A DNA stretch of 64,000 nucleotides from Sulfurovum sp. UBA4779 (GTDB lineage Bacteria > Campylobacterota > Campylobacteria > Campylobacterales > Sulfurovaceae): positions 3,746-67,745 of the forward strand of contig DHHF01000003.1 in assembly GCA_002403155.1 (NCBI GenBank). The letters run 5' to 3'. The notes beneath the pieces were generated by a model. That model saw only the letters and a list, made by a program, of their open reading frames with translations, had not been told where the DNA came from and searched no databases. Made by a program: the position numbers and the translations under genes. Shown one piece after another: positions 1 through 6,950 of this stretch (positions within the stretch are counted from its first letter, which is position 1; each line of letters opens with the position of its first letter).

Positions 1-179
1 CATGATCTTTCAGGTAAAAGACCCGGTTGGAAGGCAAAGTGGCAACTTCCGCATTCCTTGAGATAAAGCTTATTTTCAACAGCTTTTACACCACTTTTAC
101 TTTTTTTAGTGAAATATGAGTGATCATTTGCTAACACTATCAAAGATAGCAGTAAAGTCGAGAATAATAGTTTTTTCAT
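1..179 (-). CDS. Diheme cytochrome c (DHC family), 3' end outside window
   Basis: Reading the minus strand from the ATG at 179 gives an N-terminal signal peptide (MKKLLFSTLLLSLIVLA) and then a heme-c attachment motif CGSCH at residues 43-47, followed by FAFQPGLLPERS. That ECGSCH-F-A-x-QPGLLP pattern is the hallmark of the periplasmic diheme cytochrome c family often encoded beside SHP-type cytochromes. An AAGGA Shine-Dalgarno lies just before the ATG. It starts 19 nt after the stop of the upstream SHP gene, so the two are probably co-transcribed. Only about 59 codons are in the window, so the second heme site cannot be seen. Probable role: electron donor to the SHP cytochrome. Confidence 0.8.
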   Translation of the reverse strand, partial: MKKLLFSTLLLSLIVLANDHSYFTKKSKSGVKAVENKLYLKECGSCHFAFQPGLLPERS

Positions 180-198
180 TTTCTTTCCTTTTGTTTTA

Positions 199-612
199 TT
201 ATTTTGTATTGATGTAGTAAAGTACATCACCTTTTTGTATCGCGTTACCTTCTTTTAGGTAAACGTCTTTGAAATTTCTTCTCAGCCATTTTTCTACTTC
301 CTTAACCGAGGTAAGCCGCTCTTGATTTACTGTAGGAGATAGCGGTTTGATCGACTTATTGGTAAAAAAATTTTTTCCATCTTGAGTCAAATCAATATTG
401 TGACAGCTGGTACAGGATATCTCTTGACCTTTTTTACCGATATGTTTTGAAGTAAATACCTTTTCCCCTCTTTTGCTGTCAAAGTCATTGAAGTTTGGAT
501 CAATGTTTTTTGCTTCGACCTTTAATTGATCGATATAGTCTTGCATTGGTACATTAAAACCGTTTGCAAAGATTGATAGTGGGACTAATGACATAAAAAT
601 AAATTTTTTCAT
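199..612 (-). CDS. DUF1924 / SHP-type monoheme cytochrome c
   Basis: The product of about 137 aa has a signal peptide (MKKFIFMSLVPLSIFA) and one c-heme motif, CTSCH, at residues 67-71. The RGEKVF...GKK...CTSCH...KPLSPTVNQERLT...VEKWLRRNFKDVY...GDVL pattern is that of the DUF1924 family, the same fold as sphaeroides heme protein (SHP), a high-spin cytochrome that binds O2 and NO. A longer reading frame runs to 675, but the ATG at 612 is preceded by AAAGGAG and starts a proper signal peptide. It is followed by a diheme cytochrome c, the usual SHP partner; the expected cytochrome b would lie beyond the window. Function in electron transfer or NO/O2 binding is inferred from the family. Confidence 0.8.
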   Translation of the reverse strand: MKKFIFMSLVPLSIFANGFNVPMQDYIDQLKVEAKNIDPNFNDFDSKRGEKVFTSKHIGKKGQEISCTSCHNIDLTQDGKNFFTNKSIKPLSPTVNQERLTSVKEVEKWLRRNFKDVYLKEGNAIQKGDVLYYINTK

Positions 613-901
613 TTTTTCTCCTTTATGATTTGATACTAGAATCGTAATGGAAGTTTGTAAAGTTAAAAAATACATCTCTTTACAATTTTTTTACAATTTG
701 AGTAATAGGAAAGTGTGTAAAAAAATATATACCTCAGACTCTAAAGCTAGAAAAAACTACGAATTTCTCTTTAATGTGGTTGATCTTCACGCGGAATTTT
801 AGATAGTTTAAAAGTAGAGTTTTTCCTGTAAAATTGAATTACAAATATAATGTCCCCGTTTGTCAAGACAGATTTTTGAGAACTTCTTATTCCACCTATC
901 A

Positions 902-1249
902 TTATGCAGGCTGATCCATTTTCTTCATATAGACACTCAACGGAGTTTTGTAATCCAGTGCTGAGTGCAATCTTTTTGTATTGTAAAGCCTGATATAGTT
1001 TTCAATTCCCGTTTTTGCCTCCCTGAGCGTTGAATATCGTTTGAGATAGACATCTTCATATTTGAGCGATCTGAAAAATCTTTCAACGGCAATATTATCA
1101 ATGGATCTTCCTTTGCCGTTCATCGAAATACTGATGTTGTGTTTTTTTAGCAGAGAGATATGCTCATAAGCCGTATATTGGCTTCCCTGATCCGAATTGA
1201 ATATATCTGGTCTATTGACCATAGGGGTCAGTCGATAATGATAACGCAT
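902..1249 (-). pseudogene. Truncated IS3-family transposase OrfB (DDE integrase C-terminus)
   Basis: The 115-codon frame contains DIFNSDQGSQYT (second catalytic Asp) and NIAVERFFRSLKYEDVY (catalytic Glu) followed by YIRLYNTKRLHSALDYKTPLSVY, the C-terminal half of the rve domain of IS3/IS150-type OrfB. The first catalytic Asp and the whole N-terminal half are absent; full-length OrfB is about 270-290 aa. The first 11 codons (MRYHYRLTPMV) are not transposase: they come from a repeat element also found at 62623-62650. The gene cannot encode an active transposase. Confidence 0.85.
1223..1249 (-). repeat. Dispersed 27-bp breakpoint element, copy A
   Basis: This stretch matches 62624-62650 at 23 of 27 positions in the same orientation. 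On the minus strand it begins with an ATG, encodes (M)xYHxxLTP and ends in CTGACCCCT. In both places the sequence downstream of CTGACCCC is the interior of a gene that lost its 5' half (IS3 orfB here, ugd there). A related GGGGCCAG motif is at 1414-1421. Confidence 0.7.
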
Positions 1250-1287
1250 TTTTTATTTTCCCTTTTTATCATTCCATACACAGCAGG

Positions 1288-1389
1288 CTATGGTATATGT
1301 AATACTTTTACTTTAGCAATCATATGCTGAGAATAGCCTTCCTGATATGCTTTAAGAATTTAAAGATTTTTCTCTTTGGTATCTTTATT
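1288..1389 (-). pseudogene. Possible RAYT/IS200-like transposase C-terminal remnant
   Basis: On the minus strand, 1389-1360 reads NKDTKEKNL then stop, and in the same frame 1359-1288 reads ILKAYQEGYSQHMIAKVKVLHIP then stop. The motif AYQEGYSQHMIAKxL resembles the helix-turn-helix tail found at the end of REP-associated tyrosine transposases. There is no start and there are internal stops, so it is a decayed fragment. It lies between GGGGCCAG (1414) and GGGGTCAG (1224) motifs. The family assignment is tentative because only about 30 residues can be compared. Confidence 0.35.
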
Positions 1390-1444
1390 TTTCAATAAAA
1401 TAAAAGGACAATAGGGGCCAGTCTCCACCTCAATGCTTTTTAAA

Positions 1445-1540
1445 TGATATGAATAGGCTTACTATTCATATCAGTATTTAATATGTTTAAATATTTTTTC
1501 ATATCTCTTTATGATATAATTAATAACTTAATTCATATCA
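1445..1540 (+). promoter_or_regulatory. Cluster of TTCATATCA sites upstream of fic gene (putative operator)
   Basis: A perfect 12-bp inverted repeat TGATATGAATAG / CTATTCATATCA lies at 1445-1456 and 1462-1473. The half-site TTCATATC(A) recurs at 1465-1473, 1498-1505 and 1532-1540, about 33-34 bp apart, i.e. on nearly the same DNA face. The last copy ends just before the Fic gene's start region. Because the Fic protein itself carries a C-terminal winged-helix-like segment, autoregulation is plausible, but this is inference. Confidence 0.45.
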
Positions 1541-1561
1541 AAGGCTATGAAAAGGAAAAAG

Positions 1562-2704
1562 ATGAAAGAGACACTTATAAAATGGGTTTGGCAACATGGA
1601 TCTTATCCAAACTTTCCATATGATAAATCACAAGTGTTAGAATTGATCTCTCAGATTGAATATCATCGGGGTGTTTTACACGGTATCTCTCAAGTAATCA
1701 ATAAAAAAGATAAAAAAAACCTTGAAATTGATATATTATTAAATGAAGCGGTCAACACTTCTGAGATTGAAGGAGAATATCTACAAAGAGATAGTGTCAG
1801 GGCATCATTATATAAAAAGCTAGACAACCAATATAATGATTTGAGGGACAATTCAACACACCAAACCGATGCTTTGGTAGATGTTTTGATCGATTGCAAC
1901 AAAAATAGAGCTCCATTAACACTTGAAAGATTACACGGATGGCATAACAGTTTGTTTATTGCCGGATATAGTGGACTTAATAAAATCAAAGTGGCTTCTT
2001 TCCGTGACCATGATGATATGGCCGTAGTCTCTGGGAGCATAGGAAGAGAAAAAGTTCATTATGTTGCACCTCCTCATACATTGTTAGAGGATGACGTTAA
2101 AACATTACTTCAATGGCTTGAGACATCTGATGAAGATATTTATATCAAAAGTGCTTTAGGACATCTTTGGTTTGTCTCGATACACCCTTATGATGATGGT
2201 AATGGCAGGATTGCAAGAGCAATTGCAGACTATATTCTCTCAGAAGATACTCAACAAGAAACAGGGTTCAAACTCTTTTCTCTTTCAATGGCAATAAATA
2301 AAAATAAAAAAGAATACTATGAAGTACTGGATAAAACAACCAATCTAATAATAAATAGAACATATGATTTTACCTTGTGGATAAAGTGGCATCTTGAGAT
2401 GATCAAAGAAGCGATGAGGGCAACACAAAAGCAAGTAGAGTACCTGGTTCAAAAAACAAAGTTCTGGGATAGACATAGGGCAAATGATCTCAATGAACGA
2501 CAAATAAAGGTACTTGATAGGATACTTGATATGGGTAGTGAAAATTTTGAAGAAGGTCTTAAAACAAAAAAGTATCAAGCTATGACAAAAACAAGTACCC
2601 CAACTGCCGCAAGAGATATCAAAGAACTTTTAGAAAAAGGATGTATCGAACATATAGAGGGAACAAAAGGACGAAATACAAGCTATAGAATCAAACTGAC
2701 TTGA
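1562..2704 (+). CDS. Fic family protein with N-terminal DUF4172 and C-terminal winged helix
   Basis: Fic domains transfer AMP (or other phospho-groups) from nucleotides to protein hydroxyls. The motif HPYDDGNGR (about residues 208-216) matches the Fic consensus HPFx(D/E)GNxR with Tyr for Phe. TSEIEG upstream fits the inhibitory (S/T)xxxE(G/N) helix, so activity is probably autoinhibited. The N-terminal WVWQHG...F.YD block is DUF4172, and the last 60 residues (TKTSTPTAARDIKELLEKGCIEHI) look like a winged helix. An in-frame ATG lies at 1547, but ATG 1562 has AAGGA at good spacing. Repeated operator-like sites precede it, and GATAAAAAATTTATC follows the stop. No toxin or antitoxin partner gene is adjacent. 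Confidence 0.85.
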   Translation: MKETLIKWVWQHGSYPNFPYDKSQVLELISQIEYHRGVLHGISQVINKKDKKNLEIDILLNEAVNTSEIEGEYLQRDSVRASLYKKLDNQYNDLRDNSTHQTDALVDVLIDCNKNRAPLTLERLHGWHNSLFIAGYSGLNKIKVASFRDHDDMAVVSGSIGREKVHYVAPPHTLLEDDVKTLLQWLETSDEDIYIKSALGHLWFVSIHPYDDGNGRIARAIADYILSEDTQQETGFKLFSLSMAINKNKKEYYEVLDKTTNLIINRTYDFTLWIKWHLEMIKEAMRATQKQVEYLVQKTKFWDRHRANDLNERQIKVLDRILDMGSENFEEGLKTKKYQAMTKTSTPTAARDIKELLEKGCIEHIEGTKGRNTSYRIKLT

Positions 2705-2764
2705 TAAAAAATTTATCACATTTTCTATCTCAAATTTTTTGGGATAATTTTAGGGATTTATCAA

Positions 2765-2791
2765 TTGAAATCCAAAAAATAGTGCTATACT
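2765..2791 (+). promoter_or_regulatory. Candidate sigma-70 promoter for the 2820 gene
   Basis: TTGAAA at 2765-2770 and TATACT at 2786-2791, with a short 15-bp spacer, sit about 30 bp before the start of the downstream gene. A strong AAAGGAGGG ribosome site follows at about 2806. The short spacer makes this a weak prediction. Confidence 0.35.
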
Positions 2792-2819
2792 AAAAAAGAG
2801 TATCAAAGGAGGGACAGCA

Positions 2820-3677
2820 ATGAAACGCATCATCAATATCTACACGGAAAACAAAAACAGCGTACAATTTTACCTGCGCAATACCTTGACAACTTTTCAT
2901 CCTACAGACTGCAACCAAAAAAGTTTAACCCAATTTCTAGAGACGGAAAAAGCCGCAGAGATCATTTACGGCGTCAGTGAAGATTTCAAGCAGATTACGC
3001 CTAACTACAGCCGAAAAAAAGAAGACCCCTCAAGGGTCGGCTACGATAAATCGTTTTATTTTAAAGGGATACAGTTTGCGTCTGACAACATATACATCAC
3101 CAATCCCTACTTGCATCACATTACCGGCTCTCCGACAATCACGGTGGTTAAAAAACAGCCCAATGCATTTGTTGTCGTTGACTTTGACCTGCTCAGGCTT
3201 CTTGAACAGCTCAAACTGATCGAGCACAATACGTTTTTTAATACCGTCAATAAATTGATTATCGGCACAGGCAGTGTTTTGCTGGGCATTGTTTCTCTTT
3301 TTTTGATTTTGTACGGCGGTTTTATCTTTGCAAATCTTTTTATCGGTTCGCTCGATCATGAATTTTTGCACAAAATTTTCCAATCCATTATTTCGATTAC
3401 GATAGGGCTTGCCATCTACGACCTTGCAAAATATATTATCGAGCATGAGATACTCTTTAAAGGAAACATCCATGAAGAGGCTTCGGGGAACGCTCTTTTG
3501 GCAAAATTTCTTAACTCCATCATCATTGCCGCTTCGATAGAGTCTTTGATGGTGATCTTTAAGATCGTTTTGGATGATTACAGCAAAATGATCAATGCGC
3601 TTTATCTCATTGCAGGGGTTACGCTTCTTATCCTCGGAAGGGTTGCGCTCATAAAGTATGAAAACAGCGAACATTAA
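2820..3677 (+). CDS. Membrane protein with Cache-like N-terminal domain, function unknown
   Basis: The 285-aa product has a soluble N-terminal half (about 1-140) and four predicted membrane helices (about 145-175, 185-210, 228-250, 258-278). Within the soluble part, SFYFKGIQFASDNIYITNPYLHHITGSPTITVVK resembles the ligand-binding edge of a Cache/PDC sensor, with the typical S.PY...TG.PTIT pattern. There is no kinase, GGDEF or methyl-accepting domain. It has its own candidate promoter and a strong ribosome site, and stands alone between the Fic and CNNM genes. I do not recognise a named family; a small-molecule sensing or envelope role is only a guess. Confidence 0.7.
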   Translation: MKRIINIYTENKNSVQFYLRNTLTTFHPTDCNQKSLTQFLETEKAAEIIYGVSEDFKQITPNYSRKKEDPSRVGYDKSFYFKGIQFASDNIYITNPYLHHITGSPTITVVKKQPNAFVVVDFDLLRLLEQLKLIEHNTFFNTVNKLIIGTGSVLLGIVSLFLILYGGFIFANLFIGSLDHEFLHKIFQSIISITIGLAIYDLAKYIIEHEILFKGNIHEEASGNALLAKFLNSIIIAASIESLMVIFKIVLDDYSKMINALYLIAGVTLLILGRVALIKYENSEH

Positions 3678-3794
3678 CCCGAATCTAACGCGATTTAAAA
3701 TAGTATGTACGCAGCGCTTTTTCTATGCTCCAAGCCAAAGGGTTACATTTTTGTTCCCTGCCTAAGCAGCATCTAGGCAAAACGGCGATCTTAC

Positions 3795-3823
3795 TTCAAA
3801 AAAAGAAGCAGATATGGTATAAT
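3795..3823 (+). promoter_or_regulatory. Extended -10 promoter ahead of CNNM transporter leader
   Basis: TTCAAA (3795-3800), a 17-bp spacer and TGGTATAAT with the -10 TATAAT at 3818-3823 form a good extended -10 promoter. Transcription would begin near 3830 and include the small leader reading frame at 3859-3924. The stretch 3678-3794 before it holds no gene; it has one short hairpin (3759-3764 with 3774-3779). Confidence 0.5.
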
Positions 3824-3858
3824 TACATTTGAATTTTAAATAAAAAGGATATTTTGGA

Positions 3859-3924
3859 ATGAATCCAACCGACTTAGGCGATAGGTGTTTCGTCTTTAAA
3901 ACTTGTTGCGGAAGTGTGAAATGA
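3859..3924 (+). CDS. Possible 21-aa leader peptide, translationally coupled to CNNM gene
   Basis: An ATG at 3859, preceded by AAGGA, opens a 21-codon frame (MNPTDLGDRCFVFKTCCGSVK) whose TGA stop overlaps the ATG of the transporter gene as ATGA at 3921-3924. The peptide has three Cys and is too short for a standard gene call. The position directly after a promoter and the overlapping stop/start suggest a regulatory leader or translational coupling. There is no direct evidence that it is expressed. Confidence 0.4.
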   Translation: MNPTDLGDRCFVFKTCCGSVK

Positions 3925-4994
3925 CGCTTTTGCTTACGTATCTTTTTGTTGCACTTACAATCTCTTTTGTCTGCTCCGTTCTTGAAGCTGTTTTGCTGTC
4001 CAGTACCAACTCTTATATACAGACGCTTCCAAAAACAAACGAAAAAGCAATAACAAAACTTAAAAACTTAAAATCAAATATCGACAAACCGATCGCATCG
4101 ATTTTGATCCTCAATACATTTGCCCATACGATGGGGGCTGCAGGGGTAGGAGCGCAAGCCCAACTGCTTTTTGGCGCAGAATGGCAAGCGGCGATAGCCT
4201 TTGTTTTGACATTGCTGATCTTGTATGCTTCAGAAATTATCCCTAAAACCATCGGTGCACTCTACTGGAAATCACTGCTGATCCCTTCTGCTTACCTGAT
4301 TTCATTTATGATCAAAGTCACCTATCCGCTGGTATGGTTCTCTTCGATTATTACGACATTTATCTCAAGAGGCAAAAACAAAAACACCAATTTTTCGCGA
4401 GATGAGATCATGGCGGTCGTAGCCATAGGCGAAAAAGAAGGCTCATTGATGAGCAAAGAGAGTTATCTGATCGAAAATCTCTTAAAGCTAAAACACATCA
4501 AGGCCAAAGATATCATGACGCCAAGAAGCGTTGTTTTTGCGCTCCCCTCCAACACAACGGTAGGCGAAGCGCTCAATGAAGACCGCTTGTATATCCATTC
4601 GCGTATTCCGATTTTCGATGAGTCTATCGATCATATCGTAGGAGTGGTTTTCAATCAAACCATTCTTGAAGAGAGCATCGAGGATCATGACGACAAACTG
4701 CTTGAGACGATTGCAATTCCTGTGCATAAAGTTTCAGAAAATGTTCCGGTATTTGCATTGATTGATATATTTATCAAAAAGAAAACCCACCTTTTCATCG
4801 TCCATGACAATTACGGACAAACATCAGGGGTAGTCACGCTGGAAGATGCGATCGAAGCACTTTTGGGAGTTGAAATCGTGGATGAGATGGACGAAGTCGA
4901 AGATATGCAGGCCTTTGCGAAAGATAAAAGCAAACTTTTTCAAGACCGCATGCTGCTCCAACAGAAAAGGCTTCAAACGATCAAATCCGCCTAA
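3921..4994 (+). CDS. CNNM/CorC-type transporter (DUF21 plus CBS pair)
   Basis: The protein of about 357 aa begins with a DUF21 membrane domain (about residues 1-165, helices such as LLLTYLFVALTISFVCSVLEAVLL and AIAFVLTLLILYASEIIPKTIGA). A cytoplasmic CBS pair follows (KDIMTPRSVVFALP...HSRIPIFDESIDHIVGVV, then VPVFALIDIFIKKKTHLFIV...GVVTLEDAIEALLG). This is the CNNM/HlyC-CorC family, linked to Mg2+ or Na+ efflux; the C-terminal CorC-HlyC domain is absent, as in short members. The ATG at 3921 has GGAAG upstream and overlaps the stop of a leader frame; a TTG at 3903 is an unlikely alternative. Confidence 0.85.
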   Translation: MTLLLTYLFVALTISFVCSVLEAVLLSSTNSYIQTLPKTNEKAITKLKNLKSNIDKPIASILILNTFAHTMGAAGVGAQAQLLFGAEWQAAIAFVLTLLILYASEIIPKTIGALYWKSLLIPSAYLISFMIKVTYPLVWFSSIITTFISRGKNKNTNFSRDEIMAVVAIGEKEGSLMSKESYLIENLLKLKHIKAKDIMTPRSVVFALPSNTTVGEALNEDRLYIHSRIPIFDESIDHIVGVVFNQTILEESIEDHDDKLLETIAIPVHKVSENVPVFALIDIFIKKKTHLFIVHDNYGQTSGVVTLEDAIEALLGVEIVDEMDEVEDMQAFAKDKSKLFQDRMLLQQKRLQTIKSA

Positions 4995-5000
4995 TCTGCT

Positions 5001-5024
5001 TTGGACGGATTTGATTCCGTCCAA
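5001..5024. terminator. Convergent hairpin after CNNM gene
   Basis: TTGGACGGA / TCCGTCCAA form a perfect 9-bp stem around a 6-nt loop, 7 nt after the CNNM stop and before the stop of the opposing gene. There is no clear T run on either side, so it may be an intrinsic terminator of a weak kind or a 3'-end stabiliser for both transcripts. Confidence 0.5.
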
Positions 5025-5061
5025 CCCTTACGGTGCAAAATCCACCTTTTTAAAAATCAAA

Positions 5062-5787
5062 TCACTGTGCCGGCTTATTGCCAAACTGTTTCATCATCTC
5101 TTGCATCTGCTCCAGCTCTTCTTGCGTAGGCATATGATCAGACACCATTTCTTTAAAATCCTTGCCGTATATTTCTTCAAAAGTTTTGACCGGCAAATCG
5201 GGCATATCAAATTCGTTTTGATCGATTGCAATATCGAATTTAACGTCCACAGCCTCTTCGGTATGCTTGATACCCATCATTTCCGCTTCCACTTTAAGCG
5301 CAACCCCTTTATGAATCCATATTTTTGTTCCCATCAGCTCCCAGATTTCACATGCGTACCCAAGGATACTGCCGGTACCTATTTGTTTTCCTCCCATCTT
5401 TTTAAACATCTCTTTGCCCATTTTAAGCATATCTTGATTGTCTGCTTGTCCAAACATTTCAAAGGGCTGTTTGATGATCACTTTCTTATCCGCATCAACC
5501 GCATACACGATGCCGTCATCTATCTTGGTGATAGAATCCGTTTTTGTTGTTTGCCCCATCACGGTGGAGGTTCTTTGTTCTTTTTGAATCTGAAGCAAAC
5601 CCCATTGGTCAAAAACAAGCCTTCGTTTTCCGCTGCTCTCACTCTGCACTCCCATGATATTTCCGCCTCCGCTTATGGCATACTCGACAATGCCCGACTT
5701 CATCTCATAGAGTTTGGTTTCTGCGTATATTTCAGTGATGAAGATGCCTAACAACAAAAACAACACCGCTATTTTTTTGTAACCCAT
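5062..5787 (-). CDS. Exported protein of unknown function
   Basis: The 241-aa product has a clear signal peptide (MGYKKIAVLFLLLGIFITEIYA) and a mature part rich in beta-strand-like segments: KLYEMKSGIVEYAISG, KRRLVFDQWGLLQI, CEIWELMGTKIWIHKGVALKVE. The C-terminus is acidic and Met/Gln-rich (TQEELEQMQEMMKQFG). The pattern of residues reporting on oxidation or material state recalls periplasmic DUF4412-like proteins, but I cannot name the family. An AAAGGAGAATC ribosome site precedes the ATG. It is a monocistronic minus-strand gene upstream of the CNNM terminator. Confidence 0.65.
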   Translation of the reverse strand: MGYKKIAVLFLLLGIFITEIYAETKLYEMKSGIVEYAISGGGNIMGVQSESSGKRRLVFDQWGLLQIQKEQRTSTVMGQTTKTDSITKIDDGIVYAVDADKKVIIKQPFEMFGQADNQDMLKMGKEMFKKMGGKQIGTGSILGYACEIWELMGTKIWIHKGVALKVEAEMMGIKHTEEAVDVKFDIAIDQNEFDMPDLPVKTFEEIYGKDFKEMVSDHMPTQEELEQMQEMMKQFGNKPAQ

Positions 5788-5841
5788 AAGATTCTCCTTT
5801 ATAGGACTGTATTTTTTATTTGCCGCAATATTATTATAATA

Positions 5842-6315
5842 CTATTGTATCTTTTTTCCCCATTTTTGATAAGGATTGCCGATCAGATTGGCATTATAGT
5901 ACTTTGCATCGCCTGTTACCTCTTGGCCTATCCACGGCGGCAAATCAATCCTTTGATCTTCGTTTTCCAGCTCTACCTCTGCTAGAATCAATCCTTCATT
6001 CTCGCCCAAAAATCGGTCTATCTCCCAGAGGGTATTTTTGTATAAAACCTTATAGCGGTATTTGGACAAGATCGGTTTTTCGCACAACAATTCAAGCATT
6101 TCTTTGGCATCATCAACACTGATCATATATTCATACTCAAGCCTTGTAGCTTTTTTGCTTTCTCCTTTGATCGTCAGATACCCTTTATCGCCTACGACTC
6201 TCACTCTGACCGTCCGCTCTTTTTGACGGCTCAGATATCCTTGCATATACAAAGCACCATTCTCTTTTGGCCATGTCTCTTTGACTAAAAACTTGCGTTC
6301 TATCTCGATGCCCAT
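5842..6315 (-). CDS. CYTH domain protein (triphosphate-binding, likely inorganic triphosphatase)
   Basis: The sequence starts MGIEIERKFLV, the ExExK signature of the CYTH superfamily, and continues with TVRVRV, GYLTIKG, LEYEY and YKVLYKNTLWEIDRFLGENEGLILAEVELE, the usual alternating charged strands of the triphosphate tunnel fold. At about 157 aa it is the short bacterial form, most often a tripolyphosphatase. The frame extends to 6348, but the ATG at 6315 has AAGGGACAG before it and gives the canonical N-terminus. Substrate is inferred from the family only. Confidence 0.85.
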   Translation of the reverse strand: MGIEIERKFLVKETWPKENGALYMQGYLSRQKERTVRVRVVGDKGYLTIKGESKKATRLEYEYMISVDDAKEMLELLCEKPILSKYRYKVLYKNTLWEIDRFLGENEGLILAEVELENEDQRIDLPPWIGQEVTGDAKYYNANLIGNPYQKWGKKIQ

Positions 6316-6501
6316 CTGTCCCTTCCCTTCAATCCGTATATTTTGCAATAGAGACTTTATGCTATCTTTTTTACTCTTTAAAATTTCTTTTGCCGTCTAT
6401 CGACAGATAAAAAAACAAAATGTGCAAAAAATGTACCGATTTTATATATCATTCATGCAAATAGATTATAATAAAGCAAATATTTTAAAAAAGGAGTCAT
6501 G

Positions 6502-6909
6502 ATGAAAAAAGTGTTCTTTCAAAGTAATTTTCATGCGTTCTTAAAATGGGGGCTGCTCATAGGCGCTATAGCACTGATGCAAGGATGCGCTACTCATGAA
6601 AATTTCGTTAAAAAACATGACCGCTGGGTAGGCCAGAACATCACACATTTCATAGAAAAGGCCGGTTATCCCGATCATACGTTTACCCTGCCCAACAAAA
6701 ATAAAGTGTATGTGTATGAATATTCAAGGGTTCGGAGCATACCGTCAATGCCTGCGATGGGATACGGCTATTACGGCTATCGATACTACGGTATGTTTGG
6801 GTACAATCAAGAGGTCGTGACCGACACATGCAAACTGTTTTTGGAAACCGACGCAAAAGGCACCATCGTAAAATGGGGTGCGCGCGGCAACCGATGTGTT
6901 TCTGAGTAG
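6502..6909 (+). CDS. Small lipoprotein, function unknown
   Basis: The product of about 135 aa has a lipoprotein signal ending LMQGC (lipobox), then WVGQNITHFIEKAGYPD...NKNKVYVYEYS, which resembles small outer-membrane SmpA/OmlA-like lipoproteins, and a Gly/Tyr-rich stretch (MGYGYYGYRYYGMFGYNQE). Two adjacent ATGs (6499 and 6502) follow GGAG; 6502 has the better spacing. A TATAAT lies at 6467-6472. A strong hairpin follows the stop. No partner gene is evident. Confidence 0.65.
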   Translation: MKKVFFQSNFHAFLKWGLLIGAIALMQGCATHENFVKKHDRWVGQNITHFIEKAGYPDHTFTLPNKNKVYVYEYSRVRSIPSMPAMGYGYYGYRYYGMFGYNQEVVTDTCKLFLETDAKGTIVKWGARGNRCVSE

Positions 6910-6911
6910 TC

Positions 6912-6934
6912 CATTTTCCCTTCATGGGAAAATG
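6912..6934. terminator. Convergent hairpin between lipoprotein and hspR
   Basis: CATTTTCCC / GGGAAAATG is a perfect 9-bp stem with a TTCAT loop, located between the stops of two convergent genes. It lacks a T tract, so termination strength is uncertain. Confidence 0.5.
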
Positions 6935-6950
6935 ACGTTAAGAAATATCT

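Larger units (their letters stand above)
851..1249 (-). mobile_element. Remnant of an IS3-family insertion sequence (right end)
   Basis: The C-terminal part of an OrfB transposase (902-1228) is followed by a terminal sequence that begins TGTCCCCGTTTGTCAAGACA at 851 on the plus strand, which looks like the IS right inverted repeat. The left half of the element (OrfA and the N-terminal half of OrfB) is missing; homology stops at about 1228 where a different 27-bp element is joined. The element is therefore non-autonomous debris. Between the cytochrome gene and this remnant (676-850) no gene is visible, only AT-rich sequence. Confidence 0.7.

Noticed and set aside
3678..3794. Possible small RNA or riboswitch before the CNNM gene
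   Set aside because: One 6-bp hairpin only, located upstream of the likely promoter, and no known RNA motif.
4846..5751. 301-codon plus-strand frame across the CNNM end and the exported-protein gene
   Set aside because: Overlaps two better-supported genes and a terminator hairpin; the product is low-quality (His/Phe/Leu-rich).
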